Source: Macrotis lagotis
Lineage: Eukaryota; Chordata; Mammalia; Peramelemorphia; Peramelidae
Assembly: GCF_037893015.1 (NCBI RefSeq)
Contig: NC_133658.1
Coordinates: forward strand, 887,836,080-887,900,079
Length of the DNA stretch: 64,000 nt
Direction of reading: 5' to 3'
Shown here: positions 32,701-47,700 of the stretch, one piece after another
Position numbering within the stretch: position 1 is the first letter of the stretch
Layout: every line of letters starts with the position of its first letter
Program-made: the position numbers and the translations under genes
Notes under the pieces: generated by a model
The model's database searches: none
What the model was told of the DNA's origin: nothing
The model's input: the letters and a program-made list of their open reading frames with translations, nothing else

Positions 32701-35700
32701 TATAGTGGGTTTTTGCTTAATTTTTTTTCTTTGTTCTAAGGGAGAGTTCAGTATGGAAAAGGTTTTCCCAGAAATGACTGATACAAAGCTAAAAGCTTTC
32801 AGTAAAATATATTCATAGATAAGTAATATTTTATATTTGTAATATAAAAATATGTATTTACATATAAATAAAATGGGGGGGGGGTGGTTTTTCCATCAGT
32901 GAACCTAGCAATAGACTGTCTGTTATCTGAGATCCAGGCTAGCTAAAAGCTTGTCACTAAATTGATCCCTGCTACTCTTGGTGGCCATCTAGAAAGAGGC
33001 TGTGCTCTACAGTGATGGAAGAAGTATCATACCAATGAAATTATGGATCCTTAAACATTGAAGTTCCCCAAAATCAGCAAGTGGATGGACTACAATTGGT
33101 CATTGAGAATTATAAAGGTGAAAATATGTCTCTCAGATCTGAACATCAATAGTGATACAGCTATACAAACAAACTTGGAACAATACCTCCAGTCCCAGTA
33201 TTTTATCTTAACCCCAGGCCTGCTCTCTTGCAGGCCACAGGAATCTCTGTCTGGCTGCTTCATTCTTATTTCAAAGTTAGCTTTTAAAAACTGAATCTAT
33301 CACTTACTCTCAGATCTGGCGTTCTCTTCCTATTTATTGCTCTGTTAATGGATGCCATTCTTTTCTTGGGTGCTGGAGGCTTGAAAACTTGGAGACATGT
33401 TTGAATTGTCTTCCTGCAATCAGTGTATACAGTACCTACTGTGTAACTAACCTAGGACTATCTCCCATAGCCAGTCAGTTATTCAGTCTTTCTTGGGTCT
33501 TCTTTCCAAGGATCTCTCATCTCTACTCCATAACATTTCAGTTGTTATTCCTTAGAGCAGGACCTCACAGAATCACAGAATTTTGTAGTTGAAAGATATG
33601 TCAAAGGCATTTAATGCAACCCATGGCCCAAAAGAATCCTTTCTACAAGGCAACCTGCTAGTGGTTACCCAGTCACTGCTTGAAGGCCTGCAGGCCTCAC
33701 CAGCCAACACTTGGATTCCCTACCTTGCCACTTGATTTGTCTTTCTAGTAAAAAGGCTCCTCCTTCTCTAGATCACTCAGTCATCCTACTTACCTGAACA
33801 AGTAGGATCGTTCCTATCAAGATCCCTTTTAACTCAGTCTTTAATGGCGTCTCCAGGCATGTGATATAAATTCAGGCTTCTTGGCCTTTACTTTTCAAGT
33901 CCCTCTATGTCCTTCTCCTATCCATCTTTTCCTATTAAGCACTGTTCTTGGCCTCCTCACCTGATCTGGTTCTTGGGACCCCTCAATAGCTGTGCTGTTA
34001 GTTGCTTTGTGCTTCCTCTCTTGGCACTGCCCCACCACCACCACAGTGAAGACTCCTTTTTCTCCAGTTATCCAAGTCCTAGCCTGTCCTTCCTGAGAGC
34101 TAGCTTTAGATCCTCTTCCATGAAGAGACTCTTCCACCTGTCGTGTTATATAATTTTCGTATTCCTGCTTCTTCAGCAAGATTATATATTTCTCAATGCA
34201 GTCCAGTCCCAACTCTCCTATCTTTTATTTGTAGAATTTAATGTTTTCATCCAAGTGTAAAACTGCATTCTTTTTACTAAGGCCATCCTTTTGTAAGCCA
34301 ATTATAATCACTCCCTCATTTATTGTTGTGTAAATTCAGATCTTCCTAGCCATCTTGAGACCCCAAGATAAGTGGAGAGTCTATGGATAGGCTGGATCAA
34401 AGTTCCTGTTTTCCTTGCTAAAAGATGAAAAGATTAACTCTTCTTTTTCTAACTTTGTCCTTATTTCTGTTTGGCAGACATTGATTATCTACCCCTGATA
34501 TATCACTAATTCAAAGAAAGAAGACTTTACTTTTGTGATTATACCAATGATAGTGTTGGCAGGAATGAATCCTTTTCTGTTGTATAAGCCACGGGATAAT
34601 GTTACCTTGGTACCTTTCCTGCATATTTTTTTTAAATGAAATACAACCAAATTTTTGTGTTTTAAATATAGGCCCTCACTTTTTTTTTGGAGGCATTTCT
34701 AGCTCTTCCTTGCCAGGATAGGTATGACAAAATCAAATCCTATATTAGATCCATTACTGTGACATCTTCGGCTCACTTCCACTCCGTTTATGCTGGTCTG
34801 CTAGGAAGTAGGAGACTCTCATACAGTATTTCGTATCTTTTGGAGATGAGCAGTTTGTGTAGAGTCCTTCCTGAGCTTCCCAAAAGCTGTTCCAAATGAT
34901 CGTGAGAAAAACTATGTTGTATAACAACAAAGGAAAAAAGCACTGGCGTAATATAGGAACCTAGATACCCTCCTATGAAATTGGTTCCTGTATAGACTTT
35001 AGTAGGTGGAAGGGTGGCTGTGGGTCCTGAGCCCAGAGCAACTGCTGTAGTTCTAGTCCCCCTCTAGTCTAAGGGTTTTAGGAGATTGTCTCTACCTCTT
35101 CTTGTCAGAAATCAGTCCTTACTGAACAGCAAAAGCAGCAGTGCTGGGTTGGTGGTAACTACCTATAAAATCTGCTCCTTTTCCATTAAAACACATGAGC
35201 CCTGAGTATCACCCCCCCCAAAAAAAAAAAGAAAGATTTTTATTAGCTGATGCAGTTTTTAAAATCAGATTAGTGTCGACATATGGGGCAGTGATGAATC
35301 TGCAATGGCAGTCATTAGGCAAACTTCCCAATATTCAGTAGAATGAAGTTTGCTAGAGCTTGGTTGCTAAAGTACAATAATGAAGAGAGAACTTTAAAGT
35401 TTGAGTTTGAAATTACTTGCCTTAAACATAAAAGTGGAGGCTGTACTGCACCTATTATGAACTTGTGTTGAATGTTCTGATCATATGGTATACCCTCGTA
35501 TCTGAACCAGAGATCTCATGGCTCTGACATGGAGATGCTTGTCACTTCTGTATTCTCTTGCAAACGTTCACTTAGTATAACAGTTAATGAAGAGAAAAGC
35601 CCAGTTGGACTCTTGCTTTAGCTTTAGCTATAGGCTTCTCCCTATCATATTGATTTTAAAGGTAGACTTTTTTTTTTACCCTTGATATGGAATCTTAGAA

Positions 35701-38700
35701 TCTTGGAGCCAGAAGAAACACCTCAGCATTTGTCTAGTACAATCCATGCCTGAAAATGAATTTCTAATCCAGTCTACCTAACCAGTGGTCAGCCAGCCAA
35801 AAGCTGGTTGAAGATCTCCAAGGGAGGAGGAATCCCTTCCTCCTCCTGAAGCTACTCATTTCCCTCTGGAACAGCTCTGATTGTGGGGCAGTTTTGTCTT
35901 AAGTCAGGCTAGAAACCTGCTTTTGCAATTTACTCCCATTGATGCTGGTTTTTCTCTCTCATCCCTTCTTTCAAGAACTGAGTCTTCAAATACTTGAAGA
36001 CAGTTGTCATGTTCCCCCTTCCTCCTTCAGGCAGCTGATCCTCATGACATAAAAACTCAAGGCCCTTTGCTTGTCTCTGGATGCTGTTCAGTTTATCAAT
36101 CTCCTTCATAATTTTATAGAAGCAAAAAGGTAACAATTTTGGTGGTTGATTATTTGCTTCTGCAAATGGAACAAAACTGCCTTAGGTTCCAAAGCAAGAT
36201 TATCTACTCCTTTCAACTGTATCTTGACCACATTTATATATCGCTAGAGCCAGTACTATGGACCATGCTTTCCAGATTTCTGCAGTGGAGACTCTTTTAG
36301 CTTTCTGTAATACCTAACCTAAAAGTTATAGTAGGTTACTAAACTTTACAGTCATGTCACAGAGGACTCATTCTCTGGCAATTTTATAGTATATAAAGGC
36401 TTAATTTATAATAGATTTATTTTCTAGGGGAAATTGTAACAGAGTGATTGAAGGTGATGGTGAAACTTTTCATTTCTTAAATAGAGAATGATGCACCTCT
36501 TAATTTTGTTCCAGAGTTTTAGAAAAAAGAATATAACTTAAAACATCATTATTAGTGACTTATGTATCTCATTACATTTTGAAATGTTGTCAGTATTTTT
36601 ATGGTAGTGAGAGAGGTTATCATTTATGAAATATTGAACCAATGACCTTAGCTATTCAGTTATGATGAAAGGCCCAATCTAACATTTTATTGAACATGAT
36701 ACTTATGAAAAATGAAACTTCTCATTTCCATTACTTAATCAATAGCACATTAAGCCATTTATTAATTTGATTAAAGAAGGTCATTGCAGAACTGAGTATC
36801 CCACTCCCTTCTTATCTAGTTTAATTTTAATAACCAAGAAATAGCAGGGTACTCTTCCATTCACTCCGTAGAGCAATGCAAGTCAAACTAATTTTTTATT
36901 TGCTGCCTTCATGTGAGAAAATAAAGAATCACAATCTGGGAAACAGCAAGCCATTTTGAATAGTTTTTAAGGAAGAGTAAAGTTCTTTTTTCAGTTATCA
37001 AATTAGTTAACTGATAAAGACAATTTGATCAATATACACATTTGAAACAATAATTAAAAGAACAAGCAGAATTTACCTGTATTTTAACATCAATAAGCAT
37101 ATAGTAAACAATTTACAACAATTATTTAAACTAGCATTGAAGATGTCAGGAAGATAAGGACCCAAGATTAAGAAAAAAAAAACCAGGATGGTTTGATCTT
37201 TAGAGAAGAGGATATTAAAACTCAACATTCTGGGAGGATATACTATATACAGAAATACCACAGTAGGCAAGTCACACAAATTTTGGGGTTTCCCAGCACA
37301 TATAAAAATTATGCTTATGCTGTACTGTAGTTTATTAAATGAGCAATAGTATTATGTCTATAAAAGGGTATTTACCTTAATTTAATAATACTTTATTGCT
37401 TAAAAATACTAATCATCATGTCAGTCTTCAACAGATTGTAATCTTTTTGCTGGTGGAGCATCTTGCCTAGATGTTGATGGCTGCTGATTGATCAGGGTGG
37501 TGGTTGCTAAAGGGGGAAGGGGGCAGAGCAAGTTTTTAAAATAAGACAACATTGATTGAATTTCCTTTCACTTCAACACTTAGAGGCCATTACAAGGTTA
37601 TTAATTGGTGAAATTTCAATATTATTGTGACTCAAAAATAGGAATAGCCAAGGAGAGGAGAGAGACAAGAATAGCCAGTTGGTGAAGTCAGAGCATACAC
37701 AATATTAAATTTGTTTTCTTATATGGGCTCAGTTTGTGGCACCCCAAAACAGTTACAATAGTAACATTAAACATTACTGATCACAGATATAATAATAATG
37801 AAATATTGAAATATCCTGAGAATCACCAAAATGTGATGCAGACACAATATGAACACATGCCTTTGGAAAAATAGTGCCATTAGGTTTTCTCGACACAACT
37901 GCCACAAAACTTCAATTTATTTTAAAAAAAATTTCTGTGAAGTGCATCATGAAATGAAAGGCAATAAAATTAGGTATGCCTGTGTAGAAGACTGAATGGC
38001 AAAAAAAATACATTCAAAATTAATGAAGACATCAGGAAATAAATAATATATGGAAAATTGATCCAGAATAAATAATTCCTAAGTTATAGGTCCAGACTTT
38101 ATATTATAGACATAGGGCAGTAGTGTATAGAGCCAGGAAGACTTGGATTCAAATCCAATCTCTCTTTTTTTTAAAAAAGGGTTTTTGCAAGGCAAATGGG
38201 GTTAAGTGGCCTGTCCAAGGCCATGCAGCTAAGTAATTATTAAGTGTCTGAGACTGGATTTGAACTCAGGTCCTCCTGATTCCAGGGCACTGCTCTATCC
38301 ACTGGGCCACCTAACCATCCCCAAATCCAGTTTTTTAATGGAGACTGACTTTGTGACTTTGGCCAAGTCACTTAACTTTCAACTGCCCCCATGTGACTTT
38401 CTCATACTAAATTATTAGTTGCTTATGTCTATGGGTGGAAGATGGAAGGTGCTTCAACACAAAGAGTTTCCCCCAAAAGAAAAAAAGGTCAGACCAGGAT
38501 GAAGATGGAGGGAATATTGTGAAGCAGAATTTGGACTAATTCTTAAAGTTATGAAGAGGAGCATTCAACCATAAAACTTAATGCTTTTGCTTATTGTACA
38601 GGGAAAGATCCTTTGAAGATCATGGTTTAAAACTGGACAAGTTCCAGCAAGCATTTATGAAATATCCACTGTGTGCTAGGCTGTTTGCTGTACCCCTTGG

Positions 38701-41700
38701 GAATGGATGGGGGAGTATTGCCCTCATGTAAACTTACATTTTACTGTTGTACAAATCAACCAATTAGAGAAGGACCTCAGACCCCTCAAGGTACCAAGAA
38801 AAAAAAATGGAATCACTTCTGCTGAAGCTGGTGCCCTGAATCTTGTTGATAATTTCTGATTTAAGAAAGTGAATGACCCTGACAGTGACTCTACTCCCTG
38901 CCTTTCAGTGGCCTACTTTGAGATTCTCTCTCCAAGATTCTCACAGAAATCTTAAGATTCAGTAGATTCCTATTTCTGCAGTGTTTAAATGGACTCACCC
39001 CTTGGCAAATATTTAAGACATTTCATCCTAGAAATTATTTTTTTTAATTTTTTTTTTTTAGTTTTTTTGCAAGGCAGTGGAGTTAAGTAGCTTTTGCCCA
39101 GGGCCACACAGCTAGGTAATTGTTAAGTATCTGAGTCTAGATTTGAACTCAGGTCCTCCTGACTCCAGGGCCGGTGCTCTATCCACTGTGCCACCTAGCC
39201 GCTCCTAGAAACTATTCTTAAACCATATCAAAGTTACTTTAAATTTTCTTTTTGAGGATGTGGGAGGTTTAAAAGCAAGGCATTGGGTTACTAATTGAAA
39301 GAATGGGATTTAAAACAATAATGTTGACTTTTATGGTCCTTTTAAGACTTGCAAAGCACCTTACACAAGTTCTTTCATTCAATCAATAAATATTTGTTAA
39401 TTAAATTAAAAATAAATTTTAAAAAATCCTCTGATTTGAAGGTCCTGGATTTATCCTGGGTTTGCTGCTTACCATCTATATCACCTCAGACAAGTCACTT
39501 AATCTTCTCTAGGCTTTAGCTTCTGGATCTAAAACTGAGCAAGTAGGGCATGGAGCCTGGTAGACCTGGGTTTGAATTCTACTCTGATATTTGCCAGCTG
39601 TGTCACTTCAGGCAGACCACCCTTTCTAGATCTCATCTGAACAATGAGAAAGTTGGGTTTAATAATTTCTCAGATTGGGGCAGCTAGGTGGAGCAGTCGG
39701 TAGAGAATTGGCCCTGGAGTCAGGCGGACCTGAGTTCAAATGTGACCTCAGACACTTATTAATTACCTAGCTGTGTGGCCTTTGGCAAGCCACTTAACCT
39801 CATTGCCTTGCAAAAACTAAAAAAAAAAACAAAAAACGAAACTTCTCAGATCACTTCTAGTTCTAAGTATGATCTTAAGTTGTTATTTATTGGGGCAGCA
39901 GTAGGGAGGGGATTAGTCATATCTAATTCTTTATGAACCCATTTGGAGTTTTCATGGCAAAGATATAAGAGTGGTTTTCTATTTCCTTCTCCGCTGGATT
40001 AAGACAAACAGATTCAGTGACTTGCCCAGGGCTACACAGTCACTAAATATAGCTGAGATGAGATTTGAACTCAGGTCTTCTGACTCTAGGCTCAGCACTC
40101 TACTCACTGAGCCCACCCAGCTGCCCACTGTTGAGAAGTATAGGTATTCAAATATGTGAATAAATGCATAAGAAAAGATAGTAAAGAACATTCCAAGTAA
40201 ATAAAAAATCTTCCAAGAAATTCTAAAATGACTGTTTTTCTGATGACCTATCCTTACATTTATTCTCTGCTTCCTGAGTTTCTTTTCTTTTAGAGTCTTT
40301 TTCTAGGACCTACTGGCCCTAGGGTTCAGGCCATGCCCAGAATCCTAACAGAGTGCCATACCCATCCCTTGGCCCAGACAACTGACATTCTGTCTTCTCT
40401 GGCATGTGACCCACATTTTTGCTATCACAATTGTCGAATTGCAGTGTGGGACGAGACTACTTCTCACCATGGAAAGACCCTTTAAAAATGCCATTTCAAG
40501 GCCAGGTAGCATCACCTGTGACAATCTGAATGGTCTAGGTTAATATTACCAAAAAGAGAACTTTAAGAAGGCAAATTACTACAAACTTCCCAGGCCCTAG
40601 ACTAGATGGTCCAGGTATGTTGCTTATAATAAGACTTCCTATTTTGAGACTGGAAAAGGAGAATTTTACTTCATACCTTTCCTCCTTTTGTTCACTTAGA
40701 CTTACTTGGCAGTTTGTTCTATTTTTACCTTTGGTTAGATACATGCTATTTAAAATGTCCACTGCTCCCTTGGAAGTGGGGGTGGGTGGGCAGGGAATAC
40801 GCTTTATTCAAGGGTGGCCTTTGACCTTCTCCCGTGGACTGCTTTATGTCATTCCTCATAGTGGCTTAGATGATGAAAAGGATACTTTAGTTTCTGTTCT
40901 CCCAGAGACCTAGGAGCAAAAAGGGTCTTGCTTGTGGAATAGAGTAAAGGGGAAATCATGTCTGGTGAGTTCTCCTAAGGCGAGACTTAGGAAGGAGTAT
41001 TAATTTTATAATTCCCTTCATCTTCATAGATGTTTGGGGATTAAAATTCACAAAGGTTCTCAGTTCCAAAACCTTGGATTAAAAGCGTGGCATTTCTGCC
41101 TGAGGATAGACAGTTTGGGGTTTGGTTTTGTTTTATTTCCCTGCCAGTACAGCCCAGTATTAAGACATAGTGACTTGCCTTCCTTCATCTAACTTAAAAT
41201 ACAGAGGAAGCTGATCTCTTTTGCTGTTTTCCCTTCAGACTTAAAGCAGATTGAACCAGTACAGAGACAAGAATTTCTTTCCTCTCTCCCCAATAACCAT
41301 GCATCCCATCAAGATGCAGTCACTATTGATGTACATAATTGATCACGTTATTAACCTGTGCAAAAAGCCTTATTACGGTAATAAAGCCTAACTTCATTAT
41401 ACACCATATTTAGAAGAGCTAAATGTGCTGGGGAGCGGCTGACAGGTTCCCATTTCAGGACTGATTCTGATGATGATAATGTTTAAATAGCATTGATCGT
41501 CCTCTAATTGAATTTCTTTTCTTTCCATAGGCCTCTTCTGAAGAGCTAAAAGCTGCCTACCGACGGCTGTGCATGCTTTACCATCCAGACAAGCACCGAG
41601 ACCCAGAGCTCAAATCACAAGCCGAGCAACTGTTTAACCTTGTCCACCAGGCTTATGAAGGTCAGTCAGGGTCTTAGTTTTGTTAAAGCTGCCCCAGGAG

Positions 41701-44700
41701 CAGATATTGAGTTTTTATAATTCTTGCCTTGAAGAGTGCAGAGGACCAGGGTCCTTAGTGGTGTTTGAAAGTGGTGGTTAGTTTCATGCCTTCTACTGAC
41801 TCTTTGAAAAAAGCAATATTTTGCTTTTGAAATCAATATGTGCCCAATAAGTGGAAAATGAGTGCACAAGCTGAATAAGAGGCCAGGTTTTCAATTGTTG
41901 GGGGAATCGGCTGCTTTGAAATTGTTTACTAGAGTTTTCTTCCAGAGAGAGATACTCAGACACAGAGCCAGGAAGTTTTTCCATCTCAACTAGCAAGGGG
42001 GGGTGATTTGAGTTTGTCTTCATCTGAAAGAGAATCTAAAGCTGAACTGTGACCTCCTGGGTCCTGTGGCCAATCTTAAGAATGAGAACAGGATCAAGCA
42101 AAGGGTTTTTATCCTTATATATGATTTATGTCACAAAATGTTTGCTGAGGTTTTCTGGTGGTGAAGTATTATGCTTGGATTTAGAATTTATCCCAAACAA
42201 ATTGGCAATAACTCATGCCAGAAATACATTTAGTGAATTGTGAGCACTATTCTCCCATAATTAGATGGGCTAAAAATGAAAGGACATGTTAGTCTTTGGA
42301 CTAAAGGTTTTTCATTGTACAAATCAAAATATCTTGTATCTCAGTTTATAATTTTGCCTAAAAATTAGATTTTAATGACCATTGAAAGTCAGACAGTGGC
42401 AAGTGATGTATTTGCATAGACAAGACAATGTAATCTTATCAGACTTAACTCTCCAGTTGGAGGCAGATGTTTAGAATCCATTTATAGGAAGGGCTTGATT
42501 GAAACTGCCTTCCTCTGATTACATTCTGTTATCTGTGTGGCTGAATTAATTTTACAGTTGTCTGAATTATTGATATAGTTTGTGTGCAGCATTTTGGAAA
42601 TTTGGGAGGAGTAACTGAAACATAAGAGAGTTAAAAGCAAAACCCCACTGCCTCTTGTAAAACTGCTGCAGCAGCAAGCCCAGCACCCAGTGGTTTAGCC
42701 TAAAGGGAGACAAAAGCAAAATTGTGAATAAATGATTCCTTATTAAATCCCAGAGATTAGCTGAAGAAGTTTGGTGCTTCTGTTTTTGAGCGGTCAGCAT
42801 TTCTCTCCTCCATATTAGATTTAAATGTGAGCAGAATCATTTGCATTTTCTTCTTCCCCTCCCCCCTTTTTTAATTAGGCCTTAAAATATATGGAGTAGT
42901 CTCCAAAAAGAAGTCAAAGTCTTGTTTAGGGATTGGTAAGGGCCAGAGTTTGGGGCAGGATGAGGAGGAAGGTCACAGGTGTTATGTGTCAGTGGCAGCT
43001 AAACTAGATTTTGATCTGACTTTATGCAAGACTGCTCCCTTGTGGATTATCCACCATTCACAGGATCACTTGAGAGATCATCTTAGTCACCTCCCCTGTT
43101 TTACAAATGTGGAAACCAAGGCCCAGAAAGAAGTGACTTGCTCAGGTACCCCTGGAAGAGTGGGCTTTGGCTCAAGCCTTGGGCCTCCACATCCAAGGCT
43201 TGCCGTCCTGACCTCTTTTGACAGCTCTCATCCTTCTTGAGAACAGCCTGTTTTCTCTTATGTTATTTTACATAACAGTCACAATTGGCACTGTTGTGAC
43301 AAGTGTTTTGCCTGACTGACAAAATTATTTACAAATAAGTGCTAATGCTACAGAAAAACATAGGCTGTTTAAGATGCTACAAAAGGCTGTTAAAGGAGAA
43401 AATCACCATAATAGTTGCAAGTTGGCTCTCATGTATGATCCTCACTCCAAACAAGCCTTAGGGCACCCTCATGGGTCCCCATGTCATGCCCAGCTGACAC
43501 TTGGAAGCTTTGGAACCTGAGAGATCACCTTAAGCTCTCTCAGCCTCTGTTTGATATCATTCAAGCTGTAGTTTGGATCTCATGTAGTTGCAGTGGCTCT
43601 GCATATCATCAAGGACTTTATTTCCGATGAAGCTCTTTGGTACAACCAGTTATTAGCATTATAATTAGCATTCTTTAAAAGTTGCATTAACTTTTTTTTC
43701 TATCTTTGATATAGCTAAGAAATTATTTTTAGAAAAGTTAAACCACTTTGTCCTGGGGATTTAAATTAACTTATGTTTCTTTCCCAGGGTACCTGCCAGG
43801 GTACCTAGGAAGCTGATAGAGCTAACTCTGTTAGTCAGTTAGAGCCACCCACTAGAATACCCACCATAAACTTGTGATAGATTTGTGTGGAGAGATGATA
43901 AGAGAAAAAGTGAGTGTGTGAACCCTGGGAATTCACAGAAGATCATAAATCTTGCACTTTGTAAACATATGCCTTTTAATTTTCAGTTCTCAGTGACCCC
44001 CAAACCAGGGCCATCTATGATATATATGGGAGAAAAGGACTGGAAATGGAAGGCTGGGAGGTAAGAAAAATTCTATGTCATATCTCAGGAAAAACAAAAC
44101 AAAATGTTAGGTCTTTTGTCTTCTATCTTTGTCTAAGATTAAATAGGAGTTTTAAAAAAAATATTTGTCCAAGATCCATTAAGTGGCTATCTGATATCTT
44201 TCATTCATAAATGGGGTTTTGGGATTTTGGAAAATCTGAGTAGGAGTCATTGAAAAACATAAAATATTCAAAAATATGATTAGACATACTTTTTTCAATA
44301 TTGTGTAATATTTCACATTTGGTATGTGGCTGCTTAAGTGTATTTTTCCCACTCTTTTGGTCTTAGAACACAAACCACTACAGATGCCCCCCTCCTGACT
44401 GATAAACAGGGAGGAGTGAGGAAAGTCCCTTTTCCACTTTTGCTTAATAGGAATTAGCAGTGCCTTAGGCAGGATTACTTTAGTGCAGGTAGAAGTTAAG
44501 TCTTGGTCATTGTAACAGAACATTTCAGCCTTAAATGGTCCCCAAATCCCCACATCTCCATCAGCTACTGGAAAGAGAGAGGGGAAAATCTTGCCTTCAT
44601 TAAATTCTTCATATCTAATATTTTAAAACATAGGTTGACTGTGTCTTTTCATAGCAAGTCCCAGGGAATCCAGGGCCCCTGTTTTGTATCTCCAGTTTCA

Positions 44701-47700
44701 TTGTTGGGTTTTTAATTCCAAGCAACATCACTCCATGCTTCCAATTAGAGTAATGGAGCTAAGGTTTTCCTGGCAAAATATTTCATGGCTTCCCTAGTGC
44801 CAAAACAAAATGATCTCATCATAACAAATGCACCCAGTAATGATGGTAAAAAAAATTGGAGAAGTCACAGGTGGTGAATGCACCTTTGAATAAGCCTTCA
44901 AATAAATATTTATTATGAAATCTCTTTAAGGACAAAGCGAAGAGAGCCAGTCAAGTTCTCATCTATCAGAGTTGGCTTGCTTTATGTTTCCTATTGATAC
45001 TATACCATGGGACATTGCCTGCACTGCAAGATAAAAATGCCTTCAGCAAAGAGGCCATGAAGATCCCTCCCCAGGTATTAGCTCTGAGATGTATCAGAGC
45101 TTAACATACAATAGGTAAATTGAACCCATTATTTATACTGTAAAGGAAAAGTCTCACTGAACTCCAGCTCATTTTATGGAGCTGGCATCAACATTCCTTC
45201 AAGGAATTCCTACAGCTGGATGAATTGTTTAATATGAGGACTGTCCCACTTCAGTAATAGCTTTCACTCCAGGGAGGCAGCTGCACTCCCTTCATCTCTT
45301 GCCGGTATTTTGAGCACTATTAAACTTTTCCAATTGCTGAGGGGTATTCATTTACTGCATATTTGTTAGGATAAACATATGGATAGTCAGTGAAGGATAG
45401 AGGGTTCTGTTAACACCTTCAACATCTGAAACAGGCCTTTCATCTGAGGATCTCAAAGCACTTCACTTCCGTGATTTGAAAGTAGCCTCCAGCATTGGAT
45501 AGAGAAGTAATAACATTCCCATGTTATTCAAAGTAAGCTATGCATATATGTAGTTTAAGCTTCTCAGAGCTACCCAACCCACTGGGTCCCTGCTTCCCTT
45601 GGTAAATTCACACTCTTTTCTTCTTCTGAGAGAAGAATTCCTGATCTCTGGCAGATTGCCAGAAGTTTGAGATGTTGCCATTCCCTTTTTGTAAAAGCAG
45701 CCCCTTCCATCCATCTTGTCATCTCAGATCTGGAATTTAATTAGCACTGTCTTTGTGGGTGCCTGCTCAGGGAATGGAAGCTGTCCTTTTTCCTGAATGA
45801 CCAAAAGCCAGCTTTGAGCTGCCGGGAGAGGCAAGAGGGGTTTGAAAAGCTCGCTCCTCATCTCCAACCAATACCATGATCAGACTAAAGATTAAATTAA
45901 CATTGCCTTGTCAGCTCTAATGAAGTCTAACTTTCATCCTGAGACTCTGCTCCTAGGCTCTGCCCTTTCTAGCCTGCCTTCTCATAGTTATCAAAATAAT
46001 CTTCCTAGAACAGGGATCTAACCATGTTGCTTTTCTCAAGAATCTTCCCTGACTTGATTTCCCCCAAGGTAACATTCAACCTCCTTACTTTGGTATCCGG
46101 ATCCCATCCCAGTCTGGCTCCAGGGAACTTTCTAGACTCCTTTCACCCCACCCCTCATGTTTCAGCTAGATGGGCCTCCATCCATTCCTGGCATTCCTCC
46201 TCATCCCCTCTCAGGGCACTGGGACTTTGCCCATGGGTTGGTCCCCAAGCTGGGATGCCTTCCCTCTTCATCTCTGCCTCTTGGAGTTCTTTCAAGGCTC
46301 TAGCCCAGTTGACATGTCTTTATCCCCTTCATTATTAGTGTTCTCTCCCTTGAAATTTTGTTATGTTTGCTAATCTGATCTTGTATAGTATGCCCCAGTT
46401 GAATGCAAGCCCCTTAAAATTAGAGTCTCTTTTTGGGGGAATGGGGTTTTTCTTTGACTCCCCAGGGTCCAAGAGAATGCTTTGCTTGTTTAATTTATTA
46501 CATACATTTTATTCATACTTTCTTGCTAGATCTTTGAAAACTAATCTAGCCCAATAGTAACTAGAATAACTTCTGTTAAAGATAGAAGAATATAAGCAAG
46601 CATATTCCTTCCCCATTCCTTTTATCCCATCCATCCCCCACTTTCCTAGAGAGTTTATATCAACAAATATTGACTTTATTATTCAGCTGCTCAGCACATT
46701 TACAATGACTAGTTGATGTTTATTTCCCCTCAATCTATCCCAGTCTATCTCCATGAATATATTAGAACCCAGTACTTGGAGATCTAGAAGTGATTCAAAT
46801 GAAATTGCCCTTTGAGGCTCCCCCTTGGTGCCCCTTCTTTTAGAGCACGTCAGTGGACAGAGTTTCTAGCTTTGGGGGCTTTCTGGGCCCAGGGGAGCAT
46901 TTTGAGGGCAGTGGGCAGAACAGCCACTTTCCCCTTACAGTGAGTCCTGTGCAGGTGCCAACTTTTCGTGGCTTATGTTAAACACTATGACCAGATTCGG
47001 CTCGAAGGAACTGACACCTTTAGAACATTTTCTTCTTCAGCATGTCTCAATATGTCTTAGAGCTACTCACTCAAGCCTTGAAAAGCTTTAAAGGTCAAGT
47101 CTCTTGAGGTCTGAAAAGCCCATCTTGCCCTTCTTGGCCGCTTGGAGCTGGCACTGGCAAGAGCCTGAGTTTTCTGCCAGGAACTTGAAGAGGTAGGTGC
47201 ACCCCTCAGCCAGAATGCCCGGCCCAAGCTGGAGCTGGGGCTCACCAGGAAGCTTCTTTTCTCTGCATTTGTTCTCACATTCTGTAGAACAGGCAATTAG
47301 GCTATTAAAGTTGTCTTGCCAGGGAAAATCACCTGATAGCCACAGACCCTGCAGAGGAGTGTTCCTCATTTTGTCAAACACAGCAGCCATACTCCCAGGC
47401 CTCCAGGGTGCTCTGAAGCTTCCAGCTGAGGATCCTAGCACATGCATGATTCCCCCTGCCTGAGCTTCTCTAGCTCCCTGCCTGCCTCTAGCCAAGAATC
47501 CAGAGGAGGTCCCTGGGAGCAGTTGGGGAGCAGGGGGGATCTGCCCAAGATGTTTACAAGATCCTCAAGGATGTTATTTGGGACTGGTTCTGCTTGCCCT
47601 CCAAGAAAACAAGCAGTTTGCTTCAGCTTCCCTTTCATTTTATTTTTATTTGTTCCTTTGAAGATCACAGGTTTATAAGGTCATTTAATCCACTCACCTG

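Larger units (their letters stand above)
20686..41530 (+). other. DNAJC11: DNAJC11 intron 1 (20.8 kb)
   Basis: Donor gtgagg at 20686 and acceptor tttctttccatag ending at 41530. It contains the minisatellite, BovB-like LINEs, L2 and L1 remnants, SINEs and a Tigger-like element annotated separately. No additional exon in frame was recognised. Confidence 0.93.
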
